DNA from: Arthonia radiata
Taxonomy: Eukaryota; Ascomycota; Arthoniomycetes; Arthoniales; Arthoniaceae
DNA: 64,000 bases
Direction of reading: 5' to 3'
NCBI GenBank assembly: GCA_002989075.1
Contig: PSQN01000013.1
Location: 1,088,379 to 1,152,378, forward strand
Below the pieces are notes generated by a model. The model was not told the origin of the DNA. It was given only the letters and a program-made list of their open reading frames with translations, and did not search any database. Position numbers and translations under genes: made by a program. Of the stretch, positions 21,205 through 32,026 are shown piece by piece. The number at the start of each line of letters is the position of its first letter. Position 1 is the first letter of the stretch.

Positions 21205-21626
21205 AAACTCCGAGTGTTCTTTAATGGACGAGAGTGTCTTTGAGTTGATCGATGTGTATTTGCAGTCTGTTGCGATGGTGTATAATGTGGCGTATGTGAA
21301 TGTTCTGAGTGGTGAGTGTTGAGGAAAGGTAGAGAAAAAGAGGGCGTGGTCTCAAGTTGCCTTGTGAATCACGGCTGGCCTTCCCGTGGGAGTCCTCTCT
21401 CTGACAACGTGGCACCACTGACGTCAAATCTGGCAAGGCTCGCTCAGCCTTATCAATACTAGCGTCAATCGTAACGCCGCACACGCTGCTGGCACTGGGG
21501 AGTGATCTTGCCATTAACTCACTCTCGAAAGATCGCAAGGGACATCGCAGGATCAGTAAGGCCAAAAACTGACAGGAACTGTCTAACGAGGCCATCATCA
21601 CCGTCAAAACTCTTCGAACGACCAAC
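21205..21626. promoter_or_regulatory. divergent promoter region of eIF1 and Asterix genes
   Basis: There are 422 nt between the two start codons. It must contain both promoters; I see no clear TATA box. Both neighbours are housekeeping genes of translation and ER membrane insertion. Frames across it on the minus strand have no family features. Confidence 0.45.
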
Positions 21627-22310
21627 ATGACCACCTCAAAGAAGGATATGCGCCGGGCGGACCTCAGTATGGACGGAGCGATCGATTTGCACATTTTCAT
21701 ATGCTCACATATCTCAGTAATACCTTATACGGAACCCGAAAAGGAGAAGAATGATACAGACATGGCTAGTAGGTCTCATGGTTTCTAAGAAGCGTTTCGT
21801 GGGTGCTGTAGCTCACCCCTGAAAAGGTACGATGGCAAGTACTATGCCAATGATGGCTATGTTCACTCGAAACAAGTATGCCTTGTTGAACATGAGTGCG
21901 GAGGCCGATGTACATGCTGACACGTTCAAGAATGATTGGATGGTGAGCAGTAATGGAAGGACGCCTTCAACTTCCATTAGCTGATAAGCGAAGGGCCTCC
22001 ATCACCTTCGCAGTCCAGCAATGGTTGGCCGAGACCCCAGAGTCGCGCAAGACAGCGCAGACTCCAGGCTATTTCGCGGTGCTTATGAGTTGTACGTAAG
22101 GCACTCAAAAATGAGGCGCTTAAGCTAACCGCATCAAGTGCTTGGTCTTGCAACGGTAGGAAGTCTACGGCCCTGATACTCTCATCCGACTTTGATATGC
22201 AGTAGAAGCTGATAAACCCTTTTCAGACATATCTGCAGTTGTTTCTGCCGCCAACTGGGCCAAAAACAGGGACAACCACCGGAGCCCAGGCGCCACAACC
22301 ACCCTCATAG
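21627..22310 (+). CDS. Asterix homologue (PAT complex subunit, WDR83OS/UPF0139 family)
   Basis: Rebuilt from seven exons: 21627-21666, 21718-21768, 21827-21875, 21931-21942, 21994-22091, 22139-22155 and 22227-22310. Together they encode 116 residues with every junction in phase. The family core is plain: STMPMMAMFTRNKMIGWAS, then WLAETPESRKTAQTPGYF, then LLGLATTYLQLFLPP. Asterix is a small ER protein with about three membrane segments; with CCDC47 it forms the PAT intramembrane chaperone that shields polar membrane helices during insertion. Exon 4 is a 12-nt microexon encoding the MIGW core; skipping it would keep the frame. Exon 6 is only 17 nt. An alternative exon 2 donor at 21773 is possible but weaker. 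Confidence 0.85.
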
Positions 22311-23354
22311 ATCAAAGCTTGCTGGTAGGCATTGGTGGAGTATTCAACGATTAGGAAGTGCACAAGCATTGTAGGGTCTTTGGGCCAATCATCTGGAAAT
22401 CTGGGCATGGCGAAGGCGTTTTGATGTGGATGGGCATTACGCGGTGATGCTGTGCTTGTCAGGATAGGTTGCCGGCCCCTTGTCGGAGCCGTCAGCAGCA
22501 TTGGTGTATCACAAACGAATTCAAGGTTCCGAGAAGACCCAGTCACGCCGGCTTTTTAGCATCTCCACGGCTATTCGAGGTACTGAGATGCTCTTTGGCA
22601 TCCGCTCGAAATATGGCGCACGTCTGATAGCTCAGGGTCTCGAATGTTCATATTGTGAAGCTGCTTTGCGGCCGGCATTTTATCCTGACATGCACAGCAA
22701 GACGGGCAATGAGTCCGAGTATCTGTTGCCATGCAGCGAGCCCACTTCAAGCTGTTATATACTCAACGTTTACATTATTTTAATGCACATCGGGTTCGTC
22801 CATTCATCTATGGTTTCATCGCATGCTCGTCTGCCAATAGCATGCATCATAAAGGGGCTTAGTGAGGCTGGAAAAGTCACATGTCCGCTTCTCCGAACTT
22901 CGCTCGCGACTTTATGCCCGTACACATCTCAATTCCGAGCCGCCGGCTTTCCGAATTTCCGTAGTCCGGTTTGGTATATTTATCAGCGTGGGACAGTTCG
23001 GCGAAACGCAAATCCCGAGCTTAATGGCTGATGAGCTTTGAAGTAAGTGGAAATCAAGAGCCGCATGAGTCCGGCCGGTATTGAATCCGTTTCTTAACGA
23101 ATCCCGTATAGGTGCAGCAGGCTCGATGCCTGTACAGGGAAACATGCCGCTCGCCCACGGCACGATATCAGAACCTCAGTCTGAACATTGCATTACTACA
23201 CGGCACAGTCCCCGATTAATCTTCGCTTGCGGCGGCCGACTGGCCTCGCACCAGCTCCGAGTCGCACACTCGATTTGCCTGGATCAAGTAGAACAGGCTT
23301 TATAGAAGAGGATTGGACCAGAAGGGCCTCACATGGGCATGAGCTCAGCAGGAA
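22311..23354. other. intergenic, about 1 kb
   Basis: This lies between the Asterix and Med12 genes on the same strand. A 183-codon frame at 22480-23031 has no ATG start and no family features. Probably the MED12 promoter and leader. Confidence 0.5.
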
Positions 23355-26300
23355 ATGAGCCAGAGTCCCATCCCGGGCAGCAAAGTCAATAGGAAGAACA
23401 GCCTTGGGACTCGAGATGGGACGGGCAAGCACGGCGTCGCAGTCAATACCGTTCGAAGAACTTCCACGGCAGTGTGCTCGCCTCTAAGCAGGCATCATGG
23501 AAAAGGGCCTCTGTCACCGGTCAGCGCTGGCGGATCGCAAAACCCGAAACGGATGAAATTAGAGCTTTGCAAACTAGAGAGTTTGGCTGGACTTCAAGCA
23601 TCATCTGCACAAGACAGTGACAATAATACGGGCAAACCCCAAGGACAAACCCAAGAGGACGCTGTTGCTGGGGATCAAGAAGGCATTCGGTCGTTAGCGC
23701 AACGGTCCGATGCCCGGCTGTTGCATCTACCAACTAGGTTGGGCGCGAAGCCATCATTGAGCAAGCAGTTTACGCAGCAAACCCCTTCTTATTGCCTGTC
23801 TGCGGCCTCGAGCTCGATCGAGGCGAAGCACGGGAAACGATTGGACACTTCAGAGGGTGAGTCTTTCGAATCCGCCGAGTCACAACGGCTGACAATACCT
23901 AAAGCCAGTCTCAAGCCTTGGACAGGTGATGACGTTGAAGATCAGCTGAGCGATCAGATAATCAAAGATGGGCTGGTGTCGAAGCCGAAGGTTTCCAATG
24001 AGCTTGGTACTGCCAAAGCAGCCCTGGTACCACTCCTCAAGACCAACGACGGACTACAGAATCTCTCACGTCTTTTCTTACGCGCACTGACCGGACGACG
24101 GAACTCAAATGCAATCATAACACCTTCCACGTTCAAGCCACCACCGCGTGTGACCCTTACGGACGCCCGAAAGACAGCGTGGTTCGCTGATCTAGCGAAC
24201 AATACTATTCCTCTACGCCGACTGAGCCGCACCATACCGCATGGTGTCCGGGGCAAATTTCTGCTCGAGCAATGCTGCGTTCATCGCGTACCGACTTCTC
24301 GCGCTCTGTGGCTTGCTAAATGCGTCGGGGCTAATGAGCTGCGGGCGTTCAAACGGAAGGGGGTCAGCAACCATATCACCAGCGAGAATGAGCTCCGATG
24401 GGTTCAGGAATGGACCTCACACGTTCTGGACTTTCTGTGGATTGCACTGAGTGGCTCACGACCGTCTTTCACGGTGGTACATGCTGTTCATCTTGTGATA
24501 TGTGTATATGCTGAAGGCATGATTTACCACGCCCAGTTTCTGGACGGCATTCTCGAAAGACTGGAGACAACACCCACCGGGCCTCTGACACTTATCTTCA
24601 GTATCGTGAAGACGTGGCGTGCTGAGTTTTCTGCCAGTTTTCGATTCCATCGGAGACTACTCATGATGGTAGAGAAGACACTGCCAGAGCTTCACGCCTC
24701 TCCAAAGACGGAGTACGCAACACTCACAATAACCGCGTTAGAGGATCTGCAAAGGATGATGATTGAAGAAGCGCCGTCAGCACTCCTACACCATGCACTC
24801 ACGTCGGAACGCACGAAACGGAATGGTGGGCATCAGCTGGACGTCAGCTCGCCGCTGTTGACCTCTACTCAAAATTCTCGAGATCTGTCGCAGATACTTT
24901 GCACGTTTCTCGGCGGCGATCACTCTCGTCTTGACAAGAGAAGTCGGCTATTGTACGCCCTTGATCACTGTGCAGACCCTCAATGGCGTCTTTTCCTTCG
25001 CAATCCTTCGGGAGAGCAGTACGACCGGGAATACACCCTCACAGTTATCACTTGGGCAAGCACCTTATATCGAGCCCACAAAGGCGCTGCTTCCATAGCT
25101 ACTTCACTGCTGCGAAGAGCGTGTGAGGTAGCACCAAACCTAAGGTCTGAGATCCTCGCAGCCCTGTTCAGTTCCGCAGCAGATACGAATACATCGCCGC
25201 CGAGACTGGGCGTTTTGAGTGCGTCGCTGATGGCTTGGAAGCTCGTCGATGTCAATGCATACATGCGGGCGATGATTGCTTCTGGTGCCCTATATGGTGG
25301 AGAGGGCGCGGCTTGTCACCTTGCCATTGTGAAGCGACTTCCTCACCGACTTCTGTCCGTCCAAGCAAGAAACATGCACCACCAGATGGTGGAAGCTCTT
25401 GGAGGAGCGAATGGCGAGACTTCATGCTCATCCGACTCCCTGAAGAAATCGCATCAGATAAACACTGCACTACGACCCAATATCACGGATGACGGCTTGC
25501 ATGAAGGGTGTGGATCCGATAGCGACGTTCACGCCTCGTCTCCAAAGCAGAAGCTAGACCTCATTATGGGAGCATTGGCATCGAGAAACGCCGACAGACA
25601 GGTCATAAAGTTGAAGCCAGCAGATGAGGCGAAGGCGCTGTGCGACATCCTAGACAACGTCGATGACCCCGGCGTTTTTCTTGCCATCCTCGTCCCCATT
25701 ATTCGAGCAGCTGGATTCGCAGTACTGCTCCCCCTTACTGAGCTGATATGTGAGTACGAGGCAGCTCTTGCTTTGTTGGCACATTTTGAGACATTGCGCG
25801 GTCTCTTGATTGCCAGATATCGAGCCCTGAGACTCGTACAACCATCACATCGAGGGCTCGTAACCCTATTGCAGACTTTTCGATACAAAGAACCATGGCA
25901 GGAGCGGTATCTGAATGAAGAACTGCGTATGTGCGATCAAAGCCAAAACGTTGCTGCTAACACTCCAGCGTCCGACATCCTCACTCTTAATCCTACCCCC
26001 CCTCGCAGCTGCGAAGATACGCAGGCTCATCAGACGAGGCCTGACGGCCCACATGCTCTATCACAAGCCCATGTTGAGTTTCTGCTGAAAAGCGATGACA
26101 CCAATGTACCTCTAGTCACCCTACTTGCTACCAGCAGGTTCTTGAAGAAGGGTTTGACCATCCTACGCCTAGCTTCAATCCGCCCAGAACTGCTTGTAAA
26201 GCTCTTTTGCTGGATTATATGCCGCTTGTCTGATGACGGTGAAGAAGTGGCAGAGCTCATGTTCGAGGTGTCTAATAGTGTCAATATGCAGATGATTCTG

Positions 26301-27446
26301 ATTGACACGATTGTTCACCAAAGCGATTCCGTGGATACATTGCTCATGGAAGCCGCCCAATCTCCCTTGTCGGCAAGATCGACACGATGTTTGAATTGCA
26401 TCGGCTATGGTCTGGTATACCCGTGCAATGGCTCTGGAGTACTGCAGCACGGAAGTGCGTCGCGTCACAACGAGCCCGAAGGTAGTAGCCAAGCTCTCAT
26501 CGCAGCTGTGCGTGACGTTCTCTGTCGCTCCACGAACGTTTCAAGCATGATACTTCGAGTTGGCCTAGGGATACTAGCACACTTACGATTGCTCCGGATA
26601 TCAGACCCGGCGGCTCTCCGTGATCAACTGGAACGTCAAGTTGAGGGGTCCATCAGGAAGGGCAACACTCAGTGGGCGGAGGTCATTTCGCTCTTCCCGC
26701 AATCCCTGAAAATGGCGACTCGAGTCCGAGAAAAGGTTGAAAACGCCATTCTCCAAGAAGCCGAACACGCTTCATCCAGCAAGGAGACCACATTTGACGA
26801 CATGAGTCTCAAGGAGCTTCTTGACGTAATGGAACAGACGAGCATCTGGGCACTGCGACCGATCAAAGTCGCAAGTATCGCTTCTCGCACCCTCATGGCT
26901 TTACAAGCATGGAAAACCGGCCATGACGGCCGCGATCCAATTCAGCTTCAAGCTTTACTCTCTCTGGCTCTACTGCACCACCGGAGCTTTGACAAAGACG
27001 CTGATCAAAAACTGCTGATATCGTTACTCTGTGAACTTTTTACAAAGCCTCCAGAGCCTGTTCCGTTGCATATCCGCAACCTCACGCTGGCGACCGCCGG
27101 CCACTTCACCTCAACAGCATCACAGTCGACTATCGACGCTATCGCTACGATTCTACCCGCGGATATATGTACCGATAAAGACATACGATTCCTGCTCGGC
27201 ATCCGCGACGACCCCTATGCTAACATCTACCTCCGGTCTACTGCCACCCCACCCACAAAAGACCCGTCACTGGCGTCCACTCTGGCAGCTTTCAACCTTT
27301 CGTCAGACGACCCAACCGAACCACCGCATTCACTACAGCCATTCGAGGTAAAGAGATGGGACATGCTACCCGATGCGAGCAGCAAAGAGGGCGAAAATGA
27401 TACGCCCCTTGGCATGAGGCTTTTCGATACTAGGAAGATTGGCTGA
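23355..27446 (+). CDS. SRB8: Mediator complex subunit 12 (Srb8)
   Basis: Single exon of 1363 residues. The diagnostic Med12 domain starts near residue 256: FKPPPRVTLTDARKTAWF, then IPLRRLSRTIPHGVRGK and RALWLAKCVGANELRAFKRK. Before it lies a Ser/Gln-rich, probably disordered N-terminus; after it a long helical body ends near residue 1360. Med12 belongs to the CDK8 kinase module with Med13, Cdk8 and cyclin C, which reversibly binds Mediator in the nucleus and mostly represses transcription. The lack of introns across 4 kb contrasts with the intron-dense small genes nearby. The size is within the normal range for filamentous ascomycetes. Confidence 0.95.
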   Translation: MSQSPIPGSKVNRKNSLGTRDGTGKHGVAVNTVRRTSTAVCSPLSRHHGKGPLSPVSAGGSQNPKRMKLELCKLESLAGLQASSAQDSDNNTGKPQGQTQEDAVAGDQEGIRSLAQRSDARLLHLPTRLGAKPSLSKQFTQQTPSYCLSAASSSIEAKHGKRLDTSEGESFESAESQRLTIPKASLKPWTGDDVEDQLSDQIIKDGLVSKPKVSNELGTAKAALVPLLKTNDGLQNLSRLFLRALTGRRNSNAIITPSTFKPPPRVTLTDARKTAWFADLANNTIPLRRLSRTIPHGVRGKFLLEQCCVHRVPTSRALWLAKCVGANELRAFKRKGVSNHITSENELRWVQEWTSHVLDFLWIALSGSRPSFTVVHAVHLVICVYAEGMIYHAQFLDGILERLETTPTGPLTLIFSIVKTWRAEFSASFRFHRRLLMMVEKTLPELHASPKTEYATLTITALEDLQRMMIEEAPSALLHHALTSERTKRNGGHQLDVSSPLLTSTQNSRDLSQILCTFLGGDHSRLDKRSRLLYALDHCADPQWRLFLRNPSGEQYDREYTLTVITWASTLYRAHKGAASIATSLLRRACEVAPNLRSEILAALFSSAADTNTSPPRLGVLSASLMAWKLVDVNAYMRAMIASGALYGGEGAACHLAIVKRLPHRLLSVQARNMHHQMVEALGGANGETSCSSDSLKKSHQINTALRPNITDDGLHEGCGSDSDVHASSPKQKLDLIMGALASRNADRQVIKLKPADEAKALCDILDNVDDPGVFLAILVPIIRAAGFAVLLPLTELICEYEAALALLAHFETLRGLLIARYRALRLVQPSHRGLVTLLQTFRYKEPWQERYLNEELRMCDQSQNVAANTPASDILTLNPTPPRSCEDTQAHQTRPDGPHALSQAHVEFLLKSDDTNVPLVTLLATSRFLKKGLTILRLASIRPELLVKLFCWIICRLSDDGEEVAELMFEVSNSVNMQMILIDTIVHQSDSVDTLLMEAAQSPLSARSTRCLNCIGYGLVYPCNGSGVLQHGSASRHNEPEGSSQALIAAVRDVLCRSTNVSSMILRVGLGILAHLRLLRISDPAALRDQLERQVEGSIRKGNTQWAEVISLFPQSLKMATRVREKVENAILQEAEHASSSKETTFDDMSLKELLDVMEQTSIWALRPIKVASIASRTLMALQAWKTGHDGRDPIQLQALLSLALLHHRSFDKDADQKLLISLLCELFTKPPEPVPLHIRNLTLATAGHFTSTASQSTIDAIATILPADICTDKDIRFLLGIRDDPYANIYLRSTATPPTKDPSLASTLAAFNLSSDDPTEPPHSLQPFEVKRWDMLPDASSKEGENDTPLGMRLFDTRKIG

Positions 27447-28536
27447 CTGACTTGCCGACATTTACTATTTTAAGGCGTCTTTGGGGTATTTGCCATCGGT
27501 CACGAGGAGCATCGAGAACAATATTGTGTGATCTACCGGCGAAATAAGGAGGGACATGAGGCACCAAAAAGTGTGCTTGGGGCCTATTAATATAGAGCCA
27601 CCATCTTGGCGTTTGGGAACGACGAGTGACTTCGAATCACGAGACACTGATGTCCGCAACGAATGTACGACCATAGCATCGCAACAGCTCAAGGGCATAT
27701 TTGACCGTCGTGTACCACCTCAATCCGGCCCCCAGCCTCAACCGCGCACGTGGCCCGAACGAGGAGGACGAGCATCGTCCCGATCCGGCAAGGGGCGCAG
27801 ATCACTGCCTCATTATTCCCGATTTAACTGGAAACCTTTGCTGTGCCTCAAACTCGAGCGTAGGGATATCATTTGCTGGAAGGTCTTGGATGCGAGACGT
27901 GTCTTGCTCGCTCGGATGCGCAGACCGAAAATTGCCGCCCTTGGGAATATTCACCTCGTTCACCTTTACAGAATATATGGGCAAGCGCGACATGGATGTG
28001 TTGTTAACCATTGATTCTTCGATCGTTTGTGCAACATAAATGAGTACACAGAAGGCTATTGATCTGCTCCGACCAAAGCGCCGACATACGCGACGGTTTG
28101 AGACAATGCTGCGCATCCACCACAGCGGCAGCGGTGGATCGAGCCTGTCTTAAACCTCGCGTTATCGCGCATTGCCCCAACTCCTCATGGATGTCTGCTG
28201 CGTCCAGCAGGGCGTACTGCTGCTTTCGTTAAGAGTTCGTGTCTTGCGGGTGCTCTGTGGCCGCGGGGTTGGTTGTCTGTGGTCGCTGCGTAGTAGGTGG
28301 GGTGTTTGTCTTCTCGTCCCTTTCGCTTTCCACGTTGTGGGTACTACTGGCGTAGGATCTATAGATACCGTGACTGGTGACTTTCTGTGATGCCTACGAG
28401 TTCGCATTCGTCCTTTGAAGCCTTCTAATCGCGGGCACCTCTGCATACACATTCACTACATCCTCAGACTCTCCCATCCGACTCGTCAGCCGGCCCTCGG
28501 CATCCCTCGCCACCGTCACCTCCAGACGAATCCATC
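27447..28536. other. intergenic, about 1.1 kb
   Basis: This lies between Med12 and the MFS gene. Overlapping frames of 70-150 codons on both strands near 27550-28050 show no motifs, and none is supported by splice sites. The right end is a C/T-rich leader of the transporter gene. Confidence 0.5.
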
Positions 28537-30492
28537 ATGTCCCTCCATCGGCATTCCCAGTACTCACAACTCCACGAGCCTAGCTCCCCCTCCTCCCCCT
28601 CCACGCCCACATCTCAAACCTTTCCCACGTCACCGGTCTCACCCATCTCACAACACCGCACAGCATCCACCTCGCAACACCGCACGGCTTCCGTCTCGCA
28701 ACACCGCACAGCTTCCATCTCGCAACAACGCACAGCATCCATCTCACAACACCAACCACCATCTCACGCCATCCCACGCAAACCACTCCCACCTCAACTA
28801 CACGCAGCGCTCTCATCGCATCCACCGCCAGAGCAAATACCCTTTCTCAGACCCTCGGACGCATCACCGTCTTCACATCCACCACCAGAGCAAATACCCT
28901 TCCTCAGACCCTCGGATGCGTCGCCGTATCTCGGTCCTTCACCTGTGGCGAGTCCGGACCTGCAGTGGGACAGCGCGCCATCGCAGCAGCCGTGGCGGTC
29001 ATCAGAAGGGCGACACTCCTTTCATGTATACCGACCACCCGAATTTGGGCTACCTCCAGAGCTGAAGACAGAAAGACCCCAACAAAACGACGAGCTCATA
29101 TCCACTCATAACGGTCTCAACATCTACCTCCGAATAGCAGCATCATGGTGCATCAACTTTGCCACCTGGGGCCTCGCGACCAGCTCCGGCGTCTTCCAAG
29201 CGCATTACCGCTTCATTCTTTTACCTAACAGCTCATCCGCCGCGATCGCCTTCATCGGATCGCTCCAACTCGCTTTGTTCGTTGGAGGTGAATTCTTCGC
29301 AGGTCCACTGTTGGAGAAAGGGCATGTGCGGAGCCTGTTGGTAGCTGGGAGTGGCTTGCTGGTTATTGGAATGATGATGACAAGTCTGTGTGGGGCATAT
29401 TGGCAGTTCGTGCTTGCGCAGGGGCTGTGCACTGGTGTGGCAATGGGGTGTCTAGGTGTGGCGGGTTTGGGGGTTGGAGGAGAGTGGGATGAGAGGAAGG
29501 GTGCGGTGAGGGGGATTGTGAGGACTGGGGGTCCTGTTGGTGAGTTTTGCTTTTCTGGAGAAGTGTTGGAGATGGCTAACGCAAGGTGTATTGTAGGTGC
29601 AATCATCTTCGCCATCGTATTTGAGGAGCTCACGCCTAGGATTGGGTTTGGATGGGCTGTGCGTGTGGTGGGCTTTCTGCTCCTAGCGGTGTTGATCTTG
29701 CCGATGCTTGTGGTGAAGAGAAAGGTGTCGAAATCAGCAGCGCGAACGCTGCTTGACGTTGGCGATACGAAGGACGTGCCAGTCATAGTCTTCATGGTGG
29801 CGCTGATTCTTGGATTCATGGGCGCTTACATTCCTTATTTCTACCTTGAGCAATTCTCGATTGCGAAGCAAATCTTTCAAGGGTCGCATGCCAGGTTGCA
29901 TAGATACTTGATTGCTATCTTAAACACGGGCTCCTTTTTTGGTCAATTGGTATGTACCATCATTTCTTGAGGAGCAAGACAGCCCGACCGCTGATTGGGG
30001 AATTGCTGACGCGTGTCTAGACTCTGGGTGCACTGGTTGACAAGGCTGGTCCACTCAATATTGTAGGTGATCGAACAATGATTCGATCATGCATCAGAGT
30101 GTATTGCTAACGGTCGACAGTGGATTCCGTGCAGCGCCATCACAGGCATCATAGCCTTTGCGTGGATCAGCGTCCGCAGCGAAGGGGACTTGATCGCTTT
30201 CGCCCTGTTTTATGGTTTCTTCTCGGCAGCCTTTATGTCGCTCACATTCGGCTCTTTGACGTCTATCTCACCAGACACGAAAGCTCTCGGAAAACATGCT
30301 GGTATCATGGCGCTATGTATGGCGGTAGGCATCCTGAGTGGTCCCTCGATTGCCGGGACATTGATTAGCAACGGTAGCACGGATTTTGTGCGACTGCGAG
30401 TGTTTGGCGGCTCGTTGGTGCTAGAAGCTACAGTTTTTCTCGTGGGCTGCAGGATAGCCGTGAGAGGTGTGAAGTGGCTCGTCAAGGTTTAA
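28537..30492 (+). CDS. MFS transporter, monocarboxylate-transporter type
   Basis: Four exons: 28537-29539, 29597-29949, 30021-30062 and 30121-30492, giving 589 residues. The first 190 are a Ser/Pro/His/Gln-rich cytosolic tail with two internal repeats. Twelve-helix MFS sequence follows: NIYLRIAASWCINFATWG, an MCT-like GIVRTGGPVG stretch before TM5, VDKAGPLNI plus WIPCSAITGIIAF across intron 3, and GKHAGIMALCMAVGILSGP in the C-half. Fungal MCT-like carriers sit in the plasma or vacuolar membrane; few have known substrates and many do not move monocarboxylates. Intron 1 (57 nt) is a multiple of three and stop-free, so its retention would add 19 residues. Confidence 0.88.
28647..28753 (+). repeat. 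24-nt tandem repeat in the MFS N-terminus
   Basis: About 4.5 copies of a 24-nt unit (CTCGCAACACCGCACAGCTT core) encode SQHRTAS plus one variable residue. Copies differ mainly at the last codon (T, V or I). It keeps the frame, as expected for a tolerated, length-variable cytosolic tail. Confidence 0.85.
28811..28930 (+). repeat. 57-nt direct duplication in the MFS N-terminus
   Basis: Two adjacent copies of a 57-nt unit encode SHPPPEQIPFLRPSDASP plus one residue. They differ at a few, mostly silent, positions, so the duplication is fairly recent but not brand new. Confidence 0.85.
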
Positions 30493-30566
30493 GAGTGCTG
30501 GCTACCGCAAGCTTGCGGCAATCATATAATACTTGTATAATTAATACCGTAATGTTTAGACTCCAA

Positions 30567-31829
30567 TTAGGGCGCTCGCGCCTGAGACACGTCAATTTCA
30601 TTCGGCACAGCGCGAGCGTTCAGCTTGCCGCTGGGCCCCGCTTCTTCACCAGCTTTACGTTTCTTGAGCACATTCTCGATGAAAGCTTCGCCTGCTTTGT
30701 AGCTGCTTCTCACCAGCGGACCGCTGGCGCAGTACAGAAAACCCATGTCGAGTGCTCGCTGCCGCCACATCTCGAAGACATCGGGTGTGATATACTCTTC
30801 GACCTTCATGTGCCGCTTCGTGGGCCGCATGTACTGGCCAAATGTCACAACGTCGACGCTGGCCTCTTCTCTTAGCCGGCGTAAAGCGCGCCACATTTGA
30901 TGTTCCGTTTCGCCAAGGCCAAGCATCATGCTCGTCTTGGTGATGAGGTCTGGTCTGGCAGTTTTGGCGGCCTTCAAGACAGACAATGACTGATTGAATG
31001 TCGCCCGTCGGTCCCTCACTTGAGGTGTCAAAGCTTCGACGGTCTCCACATTGTGGGCGTAAACATCAAGACCACTGAGCGCAACCTTGCTGACGCACTG
31101 AAGATCTCCAGCGTAGTCGCCAGTGAGCGCCTCTACAAGCATATCGGGTGCCTTTGCCTTGATCTTTTGTATTGTTGTAGCAAAGTGATGCGCGCCGCCG
31201 TCCAGCAGATCGTCACGATCCACGCTCGTAAGCACGACATAGCCTAGACCCCACCTCGACAACGCTTCTGCAGTGTGCTCCGGTTCGTGCGGATCAAGCG
31301 GAGGAGGTGCTTTGCTGGTCTTGACAGAACAGAATCGGCACCCGCGCGTGCAAGTATCGCCCATGAGCATAATAGTAGCAGTAGCTGCACTCTTGTCGCT
31401 GCCTCCCCAGCAGTCTGAGATGTTTGGACAACGCGCCTCTTCACAGACCGTGTGTAGATTCAAGCCTCGCAAATCCTGCTTGATCTTCTTGAAGTTGTCA
31501 CCAACAGGTATTGGCTGTTTGAGCCATTCCGGCAGACGCGTGATTTTTTTCTTCTTCCCCGGAGGACCCACTGATGCTGTACGTAGCTCAAGGGCTTCAG
31601 ATTGTGAAATAGGCTCTTCTGTCGGCCCACCTGCGAAATCCGCAAATGATGGGCCGGTGTTTAATTTATCTGTAAATCTGGTCGTTGAGCGAGAAGAGGC
31701 GGGGCGCTTTGCAGGTTGCTCGTCGGACACCGCGGTGGCGAAGGACCTTGCGGTGCGGGGTGCGTATGCTGTTTTTCTGGATGAGAGCAGACGCGGCAGC
31801 GGTCGGCATATCCGAGAGGCCTCTGACAT
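30567..31829 (-). CDS. LIP5: lipoyl synthase, mitochondrial
   Basis: Single exon of 420 residues. This radical-SAM enzyme inserts two sulfurs into octanoyl groups on lipoyl domains of mitochondrial dehydrogenases and the glycine cleavage H protein. Both iron-sulfur sites are visible: the auxiliary cluster motif [12 protein letters not shown] near residue 130 and the SAM cluster CTRGCRFC (CxxxCxxC) near 161. The C-terminal RSSYKAGE near 375 supplies the conserved Ser ligand of the auxiliary cluster. The first 45 residues are Arg/Ser/Ala-rich, a presequence. The stop is 74 nt from that of the convergent MFS gene, and the start lies 197 nt from the divergent SPOUT gene. Confidence 0.96.
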   Translation of the reverse strand: MSEASRICRPLPRLLSSRKTAYAPRTARSFATAVSDEQPAKRPASSRSTTRFTDKLNTGPSFADFAGGPTEEPISQSEALELRTASVGPPGKKKKITRLPEWLKQPIPVGDNFKKIKQDLRGLNLHTVCEEARCPNISDCWGGSDKSAATATIMLMGDTCTRGCRFCSVKTSKAPPPLDPHEPEHTAEALSRWGLGYVVLTSVDRDDLLDGGAHHFATTIQKIKAKAPDMLVEALTGDYAGDLQCVSKVALSGLDVYAHNVETVEALTPQVRDRRATFNQSLSVLKAAKTARPDLITKTSMMLGLGETEHQMWRALRRLREEASVDVVTFGQYMRPTKRHMKVEEYITPDVFEMWRQRALDMGFLYCASGPLVRSSYKAGEAFIENVLKKRKAGEEAGPSGKLNARAVPNEIDVSQARAP

Positions 31830-32026
31830 CTTGTCTGATTTGATGAGCAGCTTCGTATGGTAAGAAAGTCGTTAGGATAGGGTGCGATTCTTTCCCATCG
31901 AATGTGAAGACTAATCAGCAACAGGCGAAGATCTATATCATTACCGCATACAGTAAATTTGCATGTGATCATCAAATGATTCGCAAAACACATCAACTTC
32001 TCGGTGCACCTTCAGTTTGGAGTGAG

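Noticed and set aside
22480-23031. 183-codon plus-strand frame
   Set aside because: There is no ATG start, no motif and no splice support; likely chance.
27556-28039. Overlapping frames of 112 and 152 codons
   Set aside because: They overlap each other and a minus-strand frame, none with recognisable features.
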